Below are positions 50,305 through 61,395 of a stretch of DNA of 64,000 nt, one piece after another; within the stretch, counting starts at the first letter, position 1, and each line of letters opens with the position of its first letter. The translations under genes and the position numbers were made by a program. The notes under the pieces are model-generated. The model made no database searches, was not told where the DNA came from, and saw only the letters and a list, made by a program, of their open reading frames with translations. The stretch is from Haemaphysalis longicornis. Lineage: Eukaryota; Arthropoda; Arachnida; Ixodida; Ixodidae. The stretch covers positions 119,912,957 to 119,976,956 of the forward strand of contig CM023449.1 in NCBI GenBank assembly GCA_013339765.2, in the 5' to 3' direction.

Positions 50305-51002
50305 CAGGGTGTCGAATCGGAATTTTTTTGGGTTCGGTTCGGGTTCGGGTTCAAGCTTTTCGGGTTCGTTTCGGGTTTAGTTCTAGAGCCACCCATTCCG
50401 TTCCAGTTCGAACCGGTTCGAAACCGGTTCAAACGGGTTCAAAACGGGTTCGAAGAAAAAAAGCAGGCGTGTTTTTTTGTGTTACTTTTTTGTGCTCCTT
50501 GTTTGTTTCCTTATCAAGTCGGCATAAAAACAGTCATCATGAAGGCTTCTTTGACCAAATATTTCGTCTTCGCCAAACTAAAGCGACCCTGCAACACTTT
50601 TTTCAACACTTTTCTAAATCTTGAGTGCTTGCTGGAAGTAGTCAACCAACACATTAGATTATGGGGTCGGAATGTGCCTCAGCCAAACATTATTGCTTCT
50701 CGCCTCGTCAGATAACGTAGAAACTTGCTCAAAATATTTTTCTCTCCTTCCCGGTCTTCGCGTTCTTCGACCGCTGAATGACGTCATTACAGCGGTGTAG
50801 CGGCTGTTTGCCGGCTTTCCTGATGTTGCAGAATCGAACGCATTTGATGGCCACTTAAAAAAGCCACAAAACCGAAGCCGAAACGGAAGGTGTATCTGCA
50901 GCGACGAGCAAATCACGCACTGTTGCTGTGTGCTGGCAATAGCGATAGTTTTCGCAGTGCTTCCAGATGCGAAGAAGAGTGAAAGCGTTTATCAAAAGTG
51001 TT

Positions 51003-51038
51003 GATTTATTTATTTACTGCTTTCTATTATTATTTATT

Positions 51039-51097
<59 letters not shown>

Positions 51098-51322
51098 TTG
51101 ATGGGTTTCACGCGCCGACGCAACGCCGAAGACGAGGCACACCATAGTGAAGGGCTCCGGATTAATTTTGACCACCTGGGGATCTTTACGTGCGCCGAAA
51201 TCTCGAACACACGGACGTTTTCGCTTTTCGCTTCCATCAGAAAAGCGGCCGCCGCCGCCGGGAATCTAAACCGCGTTTGTGTGCTCAGCAGCGCAACTCC
51301 TTAGCCACTGAACCACCGCGGT
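51003..51322 (-). mobile_element. tRNA-derived SINE of the Ruka type
   Basis: On the minus strand the head CCGCGGTGGTTCAGTGGCTA carries box A (51301-51315), with a box B-like GGTTTAGATTCCC (51260-51272). The body includes GTAAAGATCCCCAGGTGGTC (about 51170-51190) and CCGGAGCCCTTCACTATGG, characteristic of the tick Ruka-like SINE, and ends in a long AAAT repeat tail (51003-51098). Box B has one extra base. It lies inside the hAT element and so is younger than it. The family name is from memory of published tick SINEs. Confidence 0.85.
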
Positions 51323-51649
51323 GAGTTTATCTAAAGTGTTGAAGAGCTCCTTTAACTGTACCTGCAAAATGTTTTCTATGGTAGTGTGACGAGTATGAGG
51401 CGCCAACTGCCAAACCTGGCCGGCGGCATTTAGAGAAATTTCCTTCTGCTCATGTTTTATTTCCTAACAGAGCTGTCAGAAAGAAACAATGTCTATAAAG
51501 AATCATTGGACGGCGTGTATATGACGGCATTGGATAGGGAACCACCAGAGATAGGAACTTGCTAATAGCCCTTCAGCGACCGGTGACAGCGATTGGGCCT
51601 AGGAAAGATGATAGCCAAGTGAAGTCACAAGCAGCAGTAGTGATCACTT

Positions 51650-51651
<2 letters not shown>
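51323..51651. other. hAT interior between SINE and LINE fragment
   Basis: No recognisable feature; about 330 bases with a short frame only. Confidence 0.4.
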
Positions 51652-51702
<51 letters not shown>

Positions 51703-52430
51703 AGAAAGAAAAAAAGAAGTTTAATTCAATCGAGGCAAAGTTTCAGAGAGGCGTCCTCATTCGACGGGGCCGAATCGACAGCCGTTTCCATCAAAAGCAA
51801 CTGATCTTCCAGGCCGGAGCTGGCCATGGCTGTCTCCCAATTCTCTATTGAAACGTGGAGGTTGGATGGATCTACGCCACGCTTGTCGCAGCCGCCTGCG
51901 ATGTGTATGTGGTTCCCAGGCTCTCCACAGAAGCAACGAAATGGAGAGAGTTGTGTCCCGTCAAAGAGGTGAAGTCTCGTGTTTTTTGGGAAGGTGCTTG
52001 CCCACAGGGTGCGGCGTAATCTTTCCTGGTTAATCGGTAGCGATTTGTGCGGGGAAGAATACGTTCTATGGAAGAGGCCATAGTGCTGAGTAACTTCCTG
52101 GTCTGTGACTGTATGATGCAGGCACTCGGGCCGGGCTTTATCAGCGCTGGCTGAGCGAGTCAAATCTCGACCCACGAGGTTGGTGATCTTGTTTGCCGGG
52201 GATGCCAGTATGAGCTGGTGCCCATACAACCGTGACTGGTCTCGTATGTGGTCTCTGATTGATCATCGGAAGTGTTGTAACATGCAATCGACCGTTGGCA
52301 AAGTTGGATCATGCCTGCTGAGAGTCTGTTATGAGAGTTTTGGCGCCGCTTTGGCTAAGGGCACGTGCTATCGCCGCTTCCTCAGCTTAGAGGCGGCTGT
52401 GTTCGGGTATTGAGATGCTACACCTGTGGG
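51652..52430 (-). pseudogene. LINE 3' fragment: RNase H to C-terminus
   Basis: The minus strand from 52420 reads AEEAAIARALSQSGAKTLIT followed by DSQQA, then VTVVWAPAHTGIPG (about 52230) and, after a frameshift, the 167-codon frame 52229-51726 ending ENWETAMASSGLEDQLLLME. These are RNase H and the C-terminal WExAL...DQ...A block of I-group LINEs, close to the copy at 24052-25733. The 3' end is an AG/GA tract (51652-51718). Frameshifts make it a pseudogene. It lies within the hAT element. Confidence 0.82.
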
Positions 52431-53609
52431 AGGCTGCAGAACGGTGACAAAAAGAAAGAGAAGGTATTGAAGAATGGTATCGGGAGTCTCTTGCATCAAA
52501 CAAGTTGATCGTTGCTCCCTTTTTTTCTTGCAGTTTAGTTTTTCGAACTGTCTCCGCTCATATATACACACGTTTTGAAAACCCTATGATGAATATAAAA
52601 TATGCATTTGGCAATTAGTAATTAAATTTAATGCGAGATGTCAATTTTAATATAGCAACAACATAATAGCGCAATATGGGCATAAAGAAAGACCTTTTAA
52701 GCATTGAGGCGGTCGTCATATCGCTTTGCGGCTACTTTGTGCTTGACAAAATTTCCTAATTGGTCGAGAAGGACAACGCTGCAGAATTTCCAAATTCCAA
52801 GGACTCCAAAGATATCATTTTTGGTCCGACCGTGATCCGCCTTAAGTGACCCGCTAATTCCTGTAATCCAAATTAATCAACACACCAGTCCCACTAATTC
52901 ACATTAGCTCATTCATTCACCTAAAAAATCCACCCCAGTCTAACCGATAACCCGCATTAATTCTACTTTAATCCACTCGCCTCTTAAGTTTAAGGTTGAG
53001 CAGATTCAAGATAACATGAAAATGCTATCAAATACACTTTAAAAGTGTAAATTAGGATCCCCCATTTTTTATATCTCATGTTCTCTTAGAGCAGTAACGA
53101 AAGGACACAACGGCACTGTATACAAGAAAAAGTGACGTTAATTTTGAGACCTGCCAGTGTTTGGGTCAAGGTGCTGTTTGTATACAGCTGCCCTTTCAAA
53201 CTAAAATGAGTGGAAGATATGGATTTATTGTTGATGGTGCCCCTGAAGGCATTCACAAGCGGACAGGGATGAATGCAAATTAACAACACATTGAAAACTT
53301 TACACGATTTTAAACACCATGCAGATAGAAACCATGAAGAATATTCCATGCTATGTTGCCTGGTAATATGCGTTATAACTTAATTTATGCTAAATGTAAA
53401 AGATAATTGGGAGATATGGGCAGTACCTATCGCAAACTGATAGTATTTACTAACAACTTTACAATAAATTGAAGGCAATAGTTAGAAGACAACAAGATGG
53501 GAGCTGCAGACTACGCAAAATATTTCGTGGTTCTGTGTGTCATGTGGAAAATATCTTCAGACGCATGGTAGGGTACCGAAATGGAAAACTAGAAATCACA
53601 TTTTTGAGG
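52431..53609. other. hAT interior, AT-rich, unassigned
   Basis: Nothing recognisable was found. Pyrimidine-rich words built on AATTC/AATCC occur at 52850-52980. Frames are under 90 codons. This may be the eroded interior of the hAT element or further unidentified inserts. Confidence 0.4.
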
Positions 53610-53769
53610 CCCCGGAACCGGTTCGGAACGGTTCCTTCGATTCGTTCCATTTCGGGTTCAGTTCCAAAATGGCGGAAAAAATACGGTTCTGCTTCCGTTC
53701 CGGTGCCGGGAAAAAATTGGGGTTCGGTTCCGGTTTTCCGTTCCGTTCCGGTTCCGGTTCAACACCCTG

Positions 53770-53777
53770 CGTGCAGG
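53770..53777. repeat. hAT target-site duplication, right copy
   Basis: CGTGCAGG, a perfect match to 50297-50304. Confidence 0.9.
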
Positions 53778-53930
53778 CAACGATCGATGCGCCAGGCCAC
53801 TCACTACCACACGGCCGGAGTGCATCGTCTGCGCAAAAGCCACCGTTCTTCCGAAGGTGACGGCACAGGAAGTTTGTAAGTTCTTCATAAACGAAGTTAT
53901 GCTGCGACACATAACCCCTTAAGTCCTAAT
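53778..53930 (-). pseudogene. LINE ORF2 fragment, right of the hAT insertion
   Basis: The minus-strand frame from 53912 runs through SGRVVVSGLAHRSLPAR and, with the duplication counted once, continues in the same frame into 50296 (ITSGACCLLRCVRLDG). By its position it is the part just before the C-terminal cysteine-histidine motif. The upper boundary with the gypsy element is not sharp. Confidence 0.55.
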
Positions 53931-53944
53931 CACTTAACGAAACG

Positions 53945-54580
53945 GCCTTCACTGCGAAGCTTATACAAGGAATCGCACGCTACACCAACACGGATCACCG
54001 AAGAACGACGCGTACCACCACAAACGAACGGACTTACCAGAACGTATTAACAAGAGAAACCCGGATATGCTGTAAATGTACATCGACTTTGGACATAATG
54101 CTTGGGACGAAGTCCTTCCGTATGTCACGTTTGCTAAAACACGGCTATCCCGGAAACTGCACAGATGGGACCGTTCGAGCTTGTCTAAGGAATATGGCCG
54201 ACTACGATGCTTGACGCCATGCTTCATCACGTAGAAGACGACGACCTCAACGAAGACGTCCAAAGATACCTTCAGGGTGCGGAGGAGGCCCGCCAGCTTG
54301 CTCGAGTTCGCACAACGGACCAGCAGCTGGTGGATGCCGGACGCTACAACCTCTGACGCCAAGACGCCGAGTGCCGTCCAGGGGACCGTGTGTGGGTTTA
54401 GACGTGTACTCAGTGCGACGTTTCTGTGACGGTATTTCGCACTCTACCGGATTCTACAACGTGTTGGCCAACTTTCCTACGAGGTGATCCCTGAATGGTA
54501 TTCCAGAACATCACGACGACTCACGTGGCCCCAAAACCGTCCACGTGGTTCGCCTGAAACCTTACTACGGAACGTGACGG
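53945..54580 (+). pseudogene. Gypsy-type retrotransposon, end of integrase
   Basis: Frame pieces on the plus strand match the C-terminal half of gypsy integrase in order: TNGLTRTYQ (about 54030), WDEVLPYVTFAKT (54090), ETAQMGPFELVYG (54160), YLQGAEEARQLARVRTTDQQ (54270), AECRPGDRVWV (54370), LYRILQRVGQLSYEVIPEW (54440-54500), and a closing VHVVRLKPYYGT with stop near 54578. This part of integrase contacts DNA and other subunits. The catalytic core, reverse transcriptase and gag are absent. At least four frame changes and several stops are present, so it is dead. Confidence 0.82.
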
Positions 54581-54652
54581 ATTTTTTGCTATTTCTTCGG
54601 CCTATCTTTTATGTAAGCATCGGATCGATGCCCTCTTGGACGGGGGTGGTAA

Positions 54653-55087
54653 TGCCACGAACCATGTTTTTGGTTTGTTTATGTTTTGTTTTTGCCTACC
54701 AGCTGCACAGGACTATGTTATCTGTGCTATCCGCGGGCCAAGGAAAGCGCATGTTTCATTCTTTATGCCGCATGTGTTATCTCTTCTGATAGGGAGAGTG
54801 TTTCTAACTAACGTCACCAGCCTAGAATAATCGTTTTGATCTACAAGGTTCTCGATGCAATTCGACTGTTCGAGAAGCCCTCTCGCCGAGAGATAAATGC
54901 TGGCATAGCACACGCCACGGCATTCGACTCACCGACGCTCGCCTGAGCACGTCATTTTGCTGACTTCTGCTTCGCAGCCTGTGTATTCTTTGAGTATTGT
55001 TTGAGTTGAGTTGTTAGGGGAGCACTAGTTCGCTCCAATAAACTTGTTTTCCTTTAAGACAACTGCGTCCTGTGTGGCTTCGTGACA
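54653..55087 (+). mobile_element. 3' LTR of the gypsy element
   Basis: A G-rich polypurine-like tract (GGACGGGGGTGG, 54638-54649) precedes TGCCACGAA at 54653. The block ends with TTCGTGACA at 55087; these ends are inverted repeats (8 of 9) with the usual TG...CA. An AATAAA lies at 55037-55042. The length is 435 bp. No matching 5' LTR is in the window, so the element is 5'-truncated. Confidence 0.72.
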
Positions 55088-55440
55088 ATATCATGTGACT
55101 AAAAATATTTTGTGTAATTTTTAGGAGGCACAACCACAAGCGAATAATGCCTACACACTGCAGGTAACTTATTGCTGTAAAAAACACGGAGGTGCGAAAA
55201 ATACGAGATGCAAAGCGACCAATGCGAAAAATAACCGGGGTTCTTAAATGTGGTGGTGGCGACGTTTTTCTGATACTGCTTTTCTTCGACAAGAGTTGGC
55301 AATACATATTATGATGTTTCAAATGAGCTTTTCTGCAGGCGGGTTTTCCACAATCGCGCTTACACTGTTGGTTTTATCGACCTGGCAAGCACAGCCGCAG
55401 ACCACACTCTCGGTAGGGCTTCGCTTTATAATAACGCTTT
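55088..55440. other. Unassigned DNA
   Basis: About 350 bases with no recognisable feature. Confidence 0.4.
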
Positions 55441-55760
55441 ACAGAAGTCGATGAAACGCTTCAGAGAAGCTCCCTGATTCCAGCATTCCTCCAACCCTTT
55501 TGCGGAGAACGCGGAACGCTACGCCATATTGTTGGAGGGCGTGACCATTCCCGACTGATTCCCCCAAACCTGCAACTTTGTACCGCCGAGCTTTGGGAGA
55601 GCGCCCTGGCGAGGACCGGCCTGGACGACCAGCTTCGGCTGGCTCAAAGGGCTGTCGATGCTGCCCACGCTCAAGGCATCCTGGACTGATGACACCTCCT
55701 TGAAGCTGCAGCACAACCCCCCTGTTGATTTAAATAAACGTTTATTCTCTGTCTCACAGC
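55441..55760 (+). pseudogene. LINE ORF2 C-terminus and 3' end
   Basis: One open frame without a start codon reads PFCGERGTLRHIVGGRDHSR then CTAELWESALARTGLDDQLR and QRAVDAAHAQGILD, stopping at 55687-55689. The WESAL...DQLRL...A...GIL pattern is the usual end of I-group ORF2. A short untranslated tail ends with AAATAAACGTTTATTCTCTG. It is strongly 5'-truncated, and this short stretch is intact, so it is probably one of the younger copies here. Confidence 0.78.
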
Positions 55761-56379
55761 GTGCTCAAAAATCAGCTGAGATTTCATTTTTTTAATGCTA
55801 TAAAGTGTTACTACTATTTATTCCTTCTTCTACTCTACCTGTAGGCAGAATGTAGATGCACCGTTTTATTTGCACACTTTGTTAACTTGCAAAGCTTATG
55901 CTTCATTGTTCGTGGTGCTTTCTTAAAGTCTGCATGATATGCTTCTTGTGTTACACTACATGATAAAGTAATTGCAATTTGATTACACTTTCATGTGCTT
56001 GCTGCTATTGCCTTGTATGTGGTTTCCAGGTCTTTGCCAAGCTGCTAAGGCAGATCTTACGCAGGAAACCACACCAGTTTCTGGGAAATAAAAAAAAGTA
56101 TCAAACTATCAAGCTGGGGAACTATTTTGGGTGCGCGCTACGCTGACAATTTTTCGAAGCCACGTCCAGAGAAATCTTTATTGCAGCGTCTGGCTATTTT
56201 CTAATCTAAGTAATAGTAGACAAGTATTAAAGAGACAAAGTGTTTTATATCAATCAATGTTGCTTATTTTTCCCACACATCTTCCTGCTCTTTTTTGGTT
56301 CCCCTTGGATCATTTGAAGCCTCCGTTTGCCTTGAATGTGCTCGTGCTTTAATATGTACTGTGTAATCATATCTTAGAT
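55761..56379. other. Unassigned AT-rich DNA
   Basis: No recognisable feature; possibly part of the LINE whose tail follows. Confidence 0.4.
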
Positions 56380-56694
56380 GGGAATGTGATATTTTTTACT
56401 TTTGGATTAAGCGCGCAGTTTACTGCGCTTGTTTTTCGCATTAGCAGTGCTGTTTTGATGGTGTATTCTTGTAGCCGTTTGATTGTTAATGAACATTACT
56501 GCTGCCTTGGGAGCCATGATGCTCGCGCAGGCTTGTATATTGTGATTATCTGCAAGCTAAGTGCATTATCACTACCTTGTGTACCGCGGACCGTGTCACT
56601 GGTGGCTTGTAAACTCTGCGTTCTCTCTCGGTTTTGTACCGATACTGCCCTGGCTGCCAAGGGGCGTCTGGCAGTATTAAATAAATAAAAAAAA
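56380..56694 (+). mobile_element. 3' untranslated end of a truncated LINE
   Basis: It ends with GCCAAGGGGCGTCTGGCAGT followed by ATTAAATAAATAAAA (56655-56694), the same tail plan as 12074-12190 on the other strand. A 100-codon open frame (56386-56688) is probably chance reading of the untranslated region. The left boundary is a guess. Confidence 0.45.
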
Positions 56695-57152
56695 CAGAAT
56701 AGAAATAAAATGTCAGGCTGGGCGCTACAGCCACGCGAGCTACCAAGTGACATCTCACTAGTTGGCAATGTGTTTCTGTGATATCTCCCTCTGTGTTGAT
56801 TTTCACCTGTGACTTGTACCTTTTATATGGTCAACCTCGAAAGTTGTTTCAAACTCCTAACATTTTCAGTGAAGCATGCCTAGAATTGGCTATATTTATT
56901 CTTGCGGACGTCCTCGTGTTGTCACAGTGGCCGTCAGAAAATCGACGGAAATGGGGTGGAAATGGCACTTGCCCCCTTATTTAGGCGTACCTGCATTTCA
57001 CTACTGCTCCTGACATATTACCTGAGCGTTGTAAAAACGCTTTGAAGCAATACTGTATTTGTCGCGATTAGTTAAAATCAAATGGCTGTGTCTCTTTTAT
57101 AAAAACTAACCAAAATAAATGTATACCAATTTGCGGATACTCCGATTTATAC
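56695..57152. other. Unassigned DNA
   Basis: No recognisable feature in about 460 bases. Confidence 0.4.
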
Positions 57153-57154
57153 TA

Positions 57155-57759
57155 CAGTAGACTCGGGATAATTGAAGCTCATAGGAAGACCAGAATGTTG
57201 TTTGAATTTCCAGAAATTTAAATTATCCCAACGTCTCATCAATTTGACTCGGGGAAGCAACGAAAATTGGGCTGTAATACAACATTCAGATATGTTTGTT
57301 ATCGAAACAAAATACAAACTCGAATAATGACAGGTCACGTGCATCAGCGAGTCGGAGGTGGCCAAGGGTCACCCGCGGCATTGTCGTACATGCCCCGCTT
57401 GCCCCCCCCCCCCCCCCCCCTGCAGTCTTGTTTTTTTTCGTTCTTCCTTCCTCAATTCCTACGCGGCAGCTTGCGGGCGTGGTTTAGCTTTCATAGGGGC
57501 ACGCAGGTAATTGGCTTTATTTTTTACTGTTATTGATAGAAGGATGCATATGCGTAGCTACAAGCGGCAAGTACAGCCGATATTTCACGGCAAGGACGAG
57601 CAAATCAGTACGACATAAACGATTTTACGCAACGGAGAAGTTTGAATTAAGTGGCTTTAAAATGAATTGAAAGCATAGCGGGCCAATCAAACTTTGGAAT
57701 TATCCTTAAATTAACTGAAAGTTCAACTTATTCGAGTTTTAATTATCGCGAGCCTCTTG
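57155..57759. mobile_element. Nonautonomous TA-flanked inverted-repeat transposon (MITE-like)
   Basis: With the flanking TA included, the left end TACAGTAGACTCGGGATAAT and the reverse complement of the right end, TACAAGAGGCTCGCGATAAT, form imperfect inverted repeats (19 of 24 over 24 bases). TA lies on both sides (57153-57154, 57760-57761), as in Tc1/mariner-pogo elements. Subterminal AAATTAAACTT/ATTATCC-type words recur near both ends. The 605-bp interior has a 19-base C run (57402-57420) and no transposase. Confidence 0.65.
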
Positions 57760-57761
57760 TA

Positions 57762-58164
57762 CTTTCCTAATTTGTTAGTTTACAATAAAGTTCTACATTT
57801 TTGTATAAATCCTGGCTACTGTCAATACGTGGGCATCTAGGGGTGAATGTGATTATAAAAAACAGTTGTAAATCCCGCTTTATGAATACTTTCACAAGAA
57901 AAACAATATAACTTTCGTAAACTATGGCGACATTGTCGTTTCTCTGAGTTTTATGCTCACTGGTCGTGGGTTTTCACACAATGTTCACATTAAATCCAAA
58001 TTCTTTGTTCCAAATTCTGTATCACGTCTGTGTCATGATACAGGCACTGGTCGTCTCCTTTCCCACAGTGTCGCCGTAATCATCATCCTCAGCACCAGCA
58101 GCAGCGTCAGCGTCATCATCACAATCATAATTTGGGTATTTGAGTATTTGATTTTTGTAATCAC
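57762..58164. other. Unassigned DNA with CAG/CAT-rich stretch
   Basis: About 400 bases without a gene; trinucleotide-rich sequence at 58078-58130. Confidence 0.4.
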
Positions 58165-58500
58165 AATCATCATCATCCTACTCAGGTCCGCTGCAAGAGG
58201 AAGGCCCCTTCCATTGACCTCCTCCATTCCTACGCTTCCCGAGTTCGCATTTTACTCCCTAATTTCTCTATTTAATCCCTCCGTCGAGTTAATGACCTTC
58301 CCCATTTCTTGGTATCCGCTCTGTTAGCCTAACTGTCCACCGGTCGTCGGTTCGCCTCACTACATGGCCAGCACAAGTCCAGTTCTTTTTCTTTATTCGA
58401 ACTATGGTATCGTCCACTCTAGTTTGTTCTCTGATCGAGGTAGCTCATTTTCTGTCCCTGAGTGTTATTCCTAACGTTATTCGTTCCACTGCACGTTACT
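58165..58500 (-). pseudogene. RTE-group LINE, 3' fragment (diverged)
   Basis: The tail CATCATCATCC (58167) leads into sequence homologous to 29700-30060. Matched stretches include CTCTGTTAGCCTAACTGTCC against CTCTATTACCCTTAATGTAC, and TAGTTTGTTCTCTGATCGAG against GAGTTTGTTCCCTGACCCAC. It is on the same strand as that RTE copy but more decayed, and no frame remains open. Confidence 0.68.
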
Positions 58501-61240
58501 TACTCAAACATCGCTTATTAAAAATTTTTAACAGCGCAAAAAACTCCGACGTTTTATACATAGTCCTCCAACTACCAAAGCACGGAAACTACAAATTGGG
58601 CACCAATGCTGCTCACTGTCTGCTTTTTGCTCATTTTTACTCCATTCCAACGCGTTCTTGGACGTCAAGCCTATTGAGTAGTGGGCATCTGACAATACAT
58701 CTATGAGAGCCTCTGCCTGCAGCAGCGGCTGATAGGATGACGAATGAATGAATGACAAGTTACGCACATAAAGGTATTATATAGGCTTAGGGAAAGTCTT
58801 ATTTTTGGTAGAATTGTGGAGTTTAAGAAACAGACTAGTACGTCGTGTTGCTACGCAGCTCAAGTCGGGAAATTTAGTTTATCCGCAACAAGCTGCCGGA
58901 GACAGAAAACTACCCACCATTTACCGTTCACAGACTACCATCCATAATGACATCACAGAAGTGTGTATGTTTCCACATGCTTATCCGCCTTCAAAACTTG
59001 CTTATGCCTTTTAATGGGGACTTTCTGATTGTTCACGCCCAGGATCTAAATGTCAAAAATTTATCCAATATAGTCGTATAGAGTTTTCCTGATGTCACAA
59101 AACGTGCAAGAACCATAGCCCAAGAAATACTGCCATTTTCAAAATGCTCTGCAGAAAGGAAGCCTGAGAAAATTGAAATGTAAAGGCACAAAGATGGCGT
59201 AGGCGTGTAGCCTTCAACTCGCCTTTAATACGGTAACGCAATTCCCCCTTGCTTATAGCAGACATCAGTGTGTCTCAAACTTGAGCCGTACGGAAAGAGC
59301 TGCACGCGGTTTCTGTAGCCCTGTAATAATTCAGTAACCGCTTCGCGGAAGGTCTTGAAAACATGCAGTCCTGTGCTTACAAGTTACCATGCCTGCACTC
59401 CGGCTTCGTGGCTGCATCTCGCACCAACGCCGACTGTCAGAGCATCGAAGTCTAGCGACACGCGTCATTACATATATCGATTTCTATGCGGACGCTCCCA
59501 GTACCCCGAGCGAGTGCTCTATTCTTTCTCTTACTGCACCAACGTTTCCCTCTGAGTGTACTCCGACAGGTTTTTTTGTTTTTTTTGTACTTGGTGCCGT
59601 AGAGCCTGGTTTGCTACTCCCAAAAACATTTACAGACTGGAAATGTACGATCGCACGTCAAGCGCTGCTATTCTTTGAACGAAGTGTTCCACATGTTACT
59701 ATTCTTTTTTCTTTAATTTATTCGTGTTATTTTGTCTGGCTTCCTGTCTGCGCTAAAGCTTATTTTGCGAAAGATTTTTGTGGTTTTGCGCTGCCTAAGG
59801 CCTGAAGGTGCTTTTCAGATGTTCCTCAGCGCAATGTTTCCGATGCATCCGAGTCAAAACACCCGTCTGTTTTTAGAGTAACGGGGGTTGGGTTGTCGCA
59901 TTTCGATGACTGCTTACTCGCTTCATTGCTTTCCTGAAAAACGCGATGACCTTTCTCCGCTGCCTTTTATGACCCCATAACTGAATCGTTGCTACCTAAG
60001 TATCAATGCTTTTGATACATGCCGTTGTTTTCTTCCGTAACTTTCTGCGTTTAGGTGAACCGATTGAGGGTACGGTTATTTGTTTTTGGAGTCGTACCAT
60101 TTTAATTAAAATCAACTAGAGTATGTGATTTTTCTTGAAGAACAAATCTTGAGCTTTTTTCCTCGCCTGTGCGTCTATCCCTCTCCTTGCACTCGTCAAA
60201 GTTTTCCTTATCGGCTAAGGCATTCACAATATTTATACGTGAGCAGCGCTGAAGCTTAGATTGGATGAACTGGCAGAAGCCGGGTTGTTTCCACATCCGT
60301 ATGGAATCAAATTGAACGCTAAAATTTAGTTGTCCGTGAGGGCCAATCCCCAGCGGCTGCGAACACGGGTACACGCAGGCCTGGTCTTCACATTTGCTGC
60401 GAGGCGTCATGAGGCTGCGTAAATTGTATGCGCCAAATCCAAAACTGCTTGCCCATCCCTGAAAGGTTGGAAGGGGATTAGGCCTAATTTTAGGTTTGGG
60501 GGAGTGACGCTGCTTGGCGCGTCGCTCAGCTCAACGTTGAGGCTACCTAAAATAAAAATGAACATAGGCTAACGATGCTCTTAGTTATAGTTCCGGAGAT
60601 ACAAAAAAAAAACAGAAGAGGATGACGGATGAAAGGAAACGAAGAAAACTGAGCCACGTAATTGGGCGACAAAACATAGCCCCCGTCTTTCAAAAAAAAA
60701 AGTTTGTATTTTGAGGTCCTCACGAATTTCCACAAGTGATTTAGCCCTGACCAATCCCCCCTTATGAATACGCACCAAAATCTTTGAGAGCATCATCATC
60801 ATCATCATCAGCATCATTACATAAAAACGTAGCGAGAAGCGATTCTCACTTTGTGTCACATAGAGAAATGCTTGCCTGGTTTAATTAAAATAGCACTTTT
60901 CAGTCCTTCAACGAAATTATTTTTTTCGTTCCAGTCAGTTTCATAATACTGGCTTATTGGCTTTATTAGATAACAAAATTTTCGGCTTGAACGTAAACCG
61001 CAACTTTTACTCAAGAAATTATGATTTTGAACTGAAATTTTTTGAAATAAATTCTAACAATTCATTTGGCGCATTCTTCGCCCACCGAATTGACGCCTGA
61101 ACCAAGAAGTGTCATTTACAACATATAAAAACAATACACAAAAGTTATTAGGAACATTGCTGGAATTACGGAAGAAAAAAATTGTGCCAGGGGTTGTTAT
61201 CAGCGCTGAATTGAACATCCCCCTCGCGAGGGGCACGCTC
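58501..61240. other. Unassigned AT-rich DNA
   Basis: No gene is supported. The longest frame is 138 codons (59389-59805 plus), unrecognised. A CAT microsatellite lies at 60791-60810 with no RTE sequence attached. Confidence 0.4.
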
Positions 61241-61395
61241 AAATGCAGAGCATTTCCGGGGGCGCACGACGTTAAGTAATTTGCGTTACGTTAATGTTGT
61301 TGCACTTGTGGCAACTGCTGACGAGAGAGCGCTCGTCAGCAGTAATTTGAATGAGTCAAGGTTATAAGGCGCGTTCGTAGCCTCCCATTCTGTGT

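Larger units (their letters stand above)
50305..53769. mobile_element. hAT-superfamily DNA transposon, filled with younger inserts
   Basis: The left end CAGGGTGTCGAATCGGAA (50305) and the reverse complement of the right end, CAGGGTGTTGAACCGGAA (from 53769), match at 16 of 18 bases, with perfect 8-bp duplications outside. Both subterminal regions (50330-50455 and 53610-53760) are packed with GGTTCGG/CCGGTTC words, as hAT ends often are. No transposase could be recognised, so it is nonautonomous or eroded. Its interior holds a SINE (51003-51322) and a LINE fragment (51652-52430). It inserted into an ORF2 C-terminus that reads through when the element is removed. Confidence 0.88.

Noticed and set aside
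60791..60810. CAT microsatellite as the tail of another RTE copy
   Set aside because: The adjacent sequence shows none of the RTE 3' region seen at 29700 and 58180.
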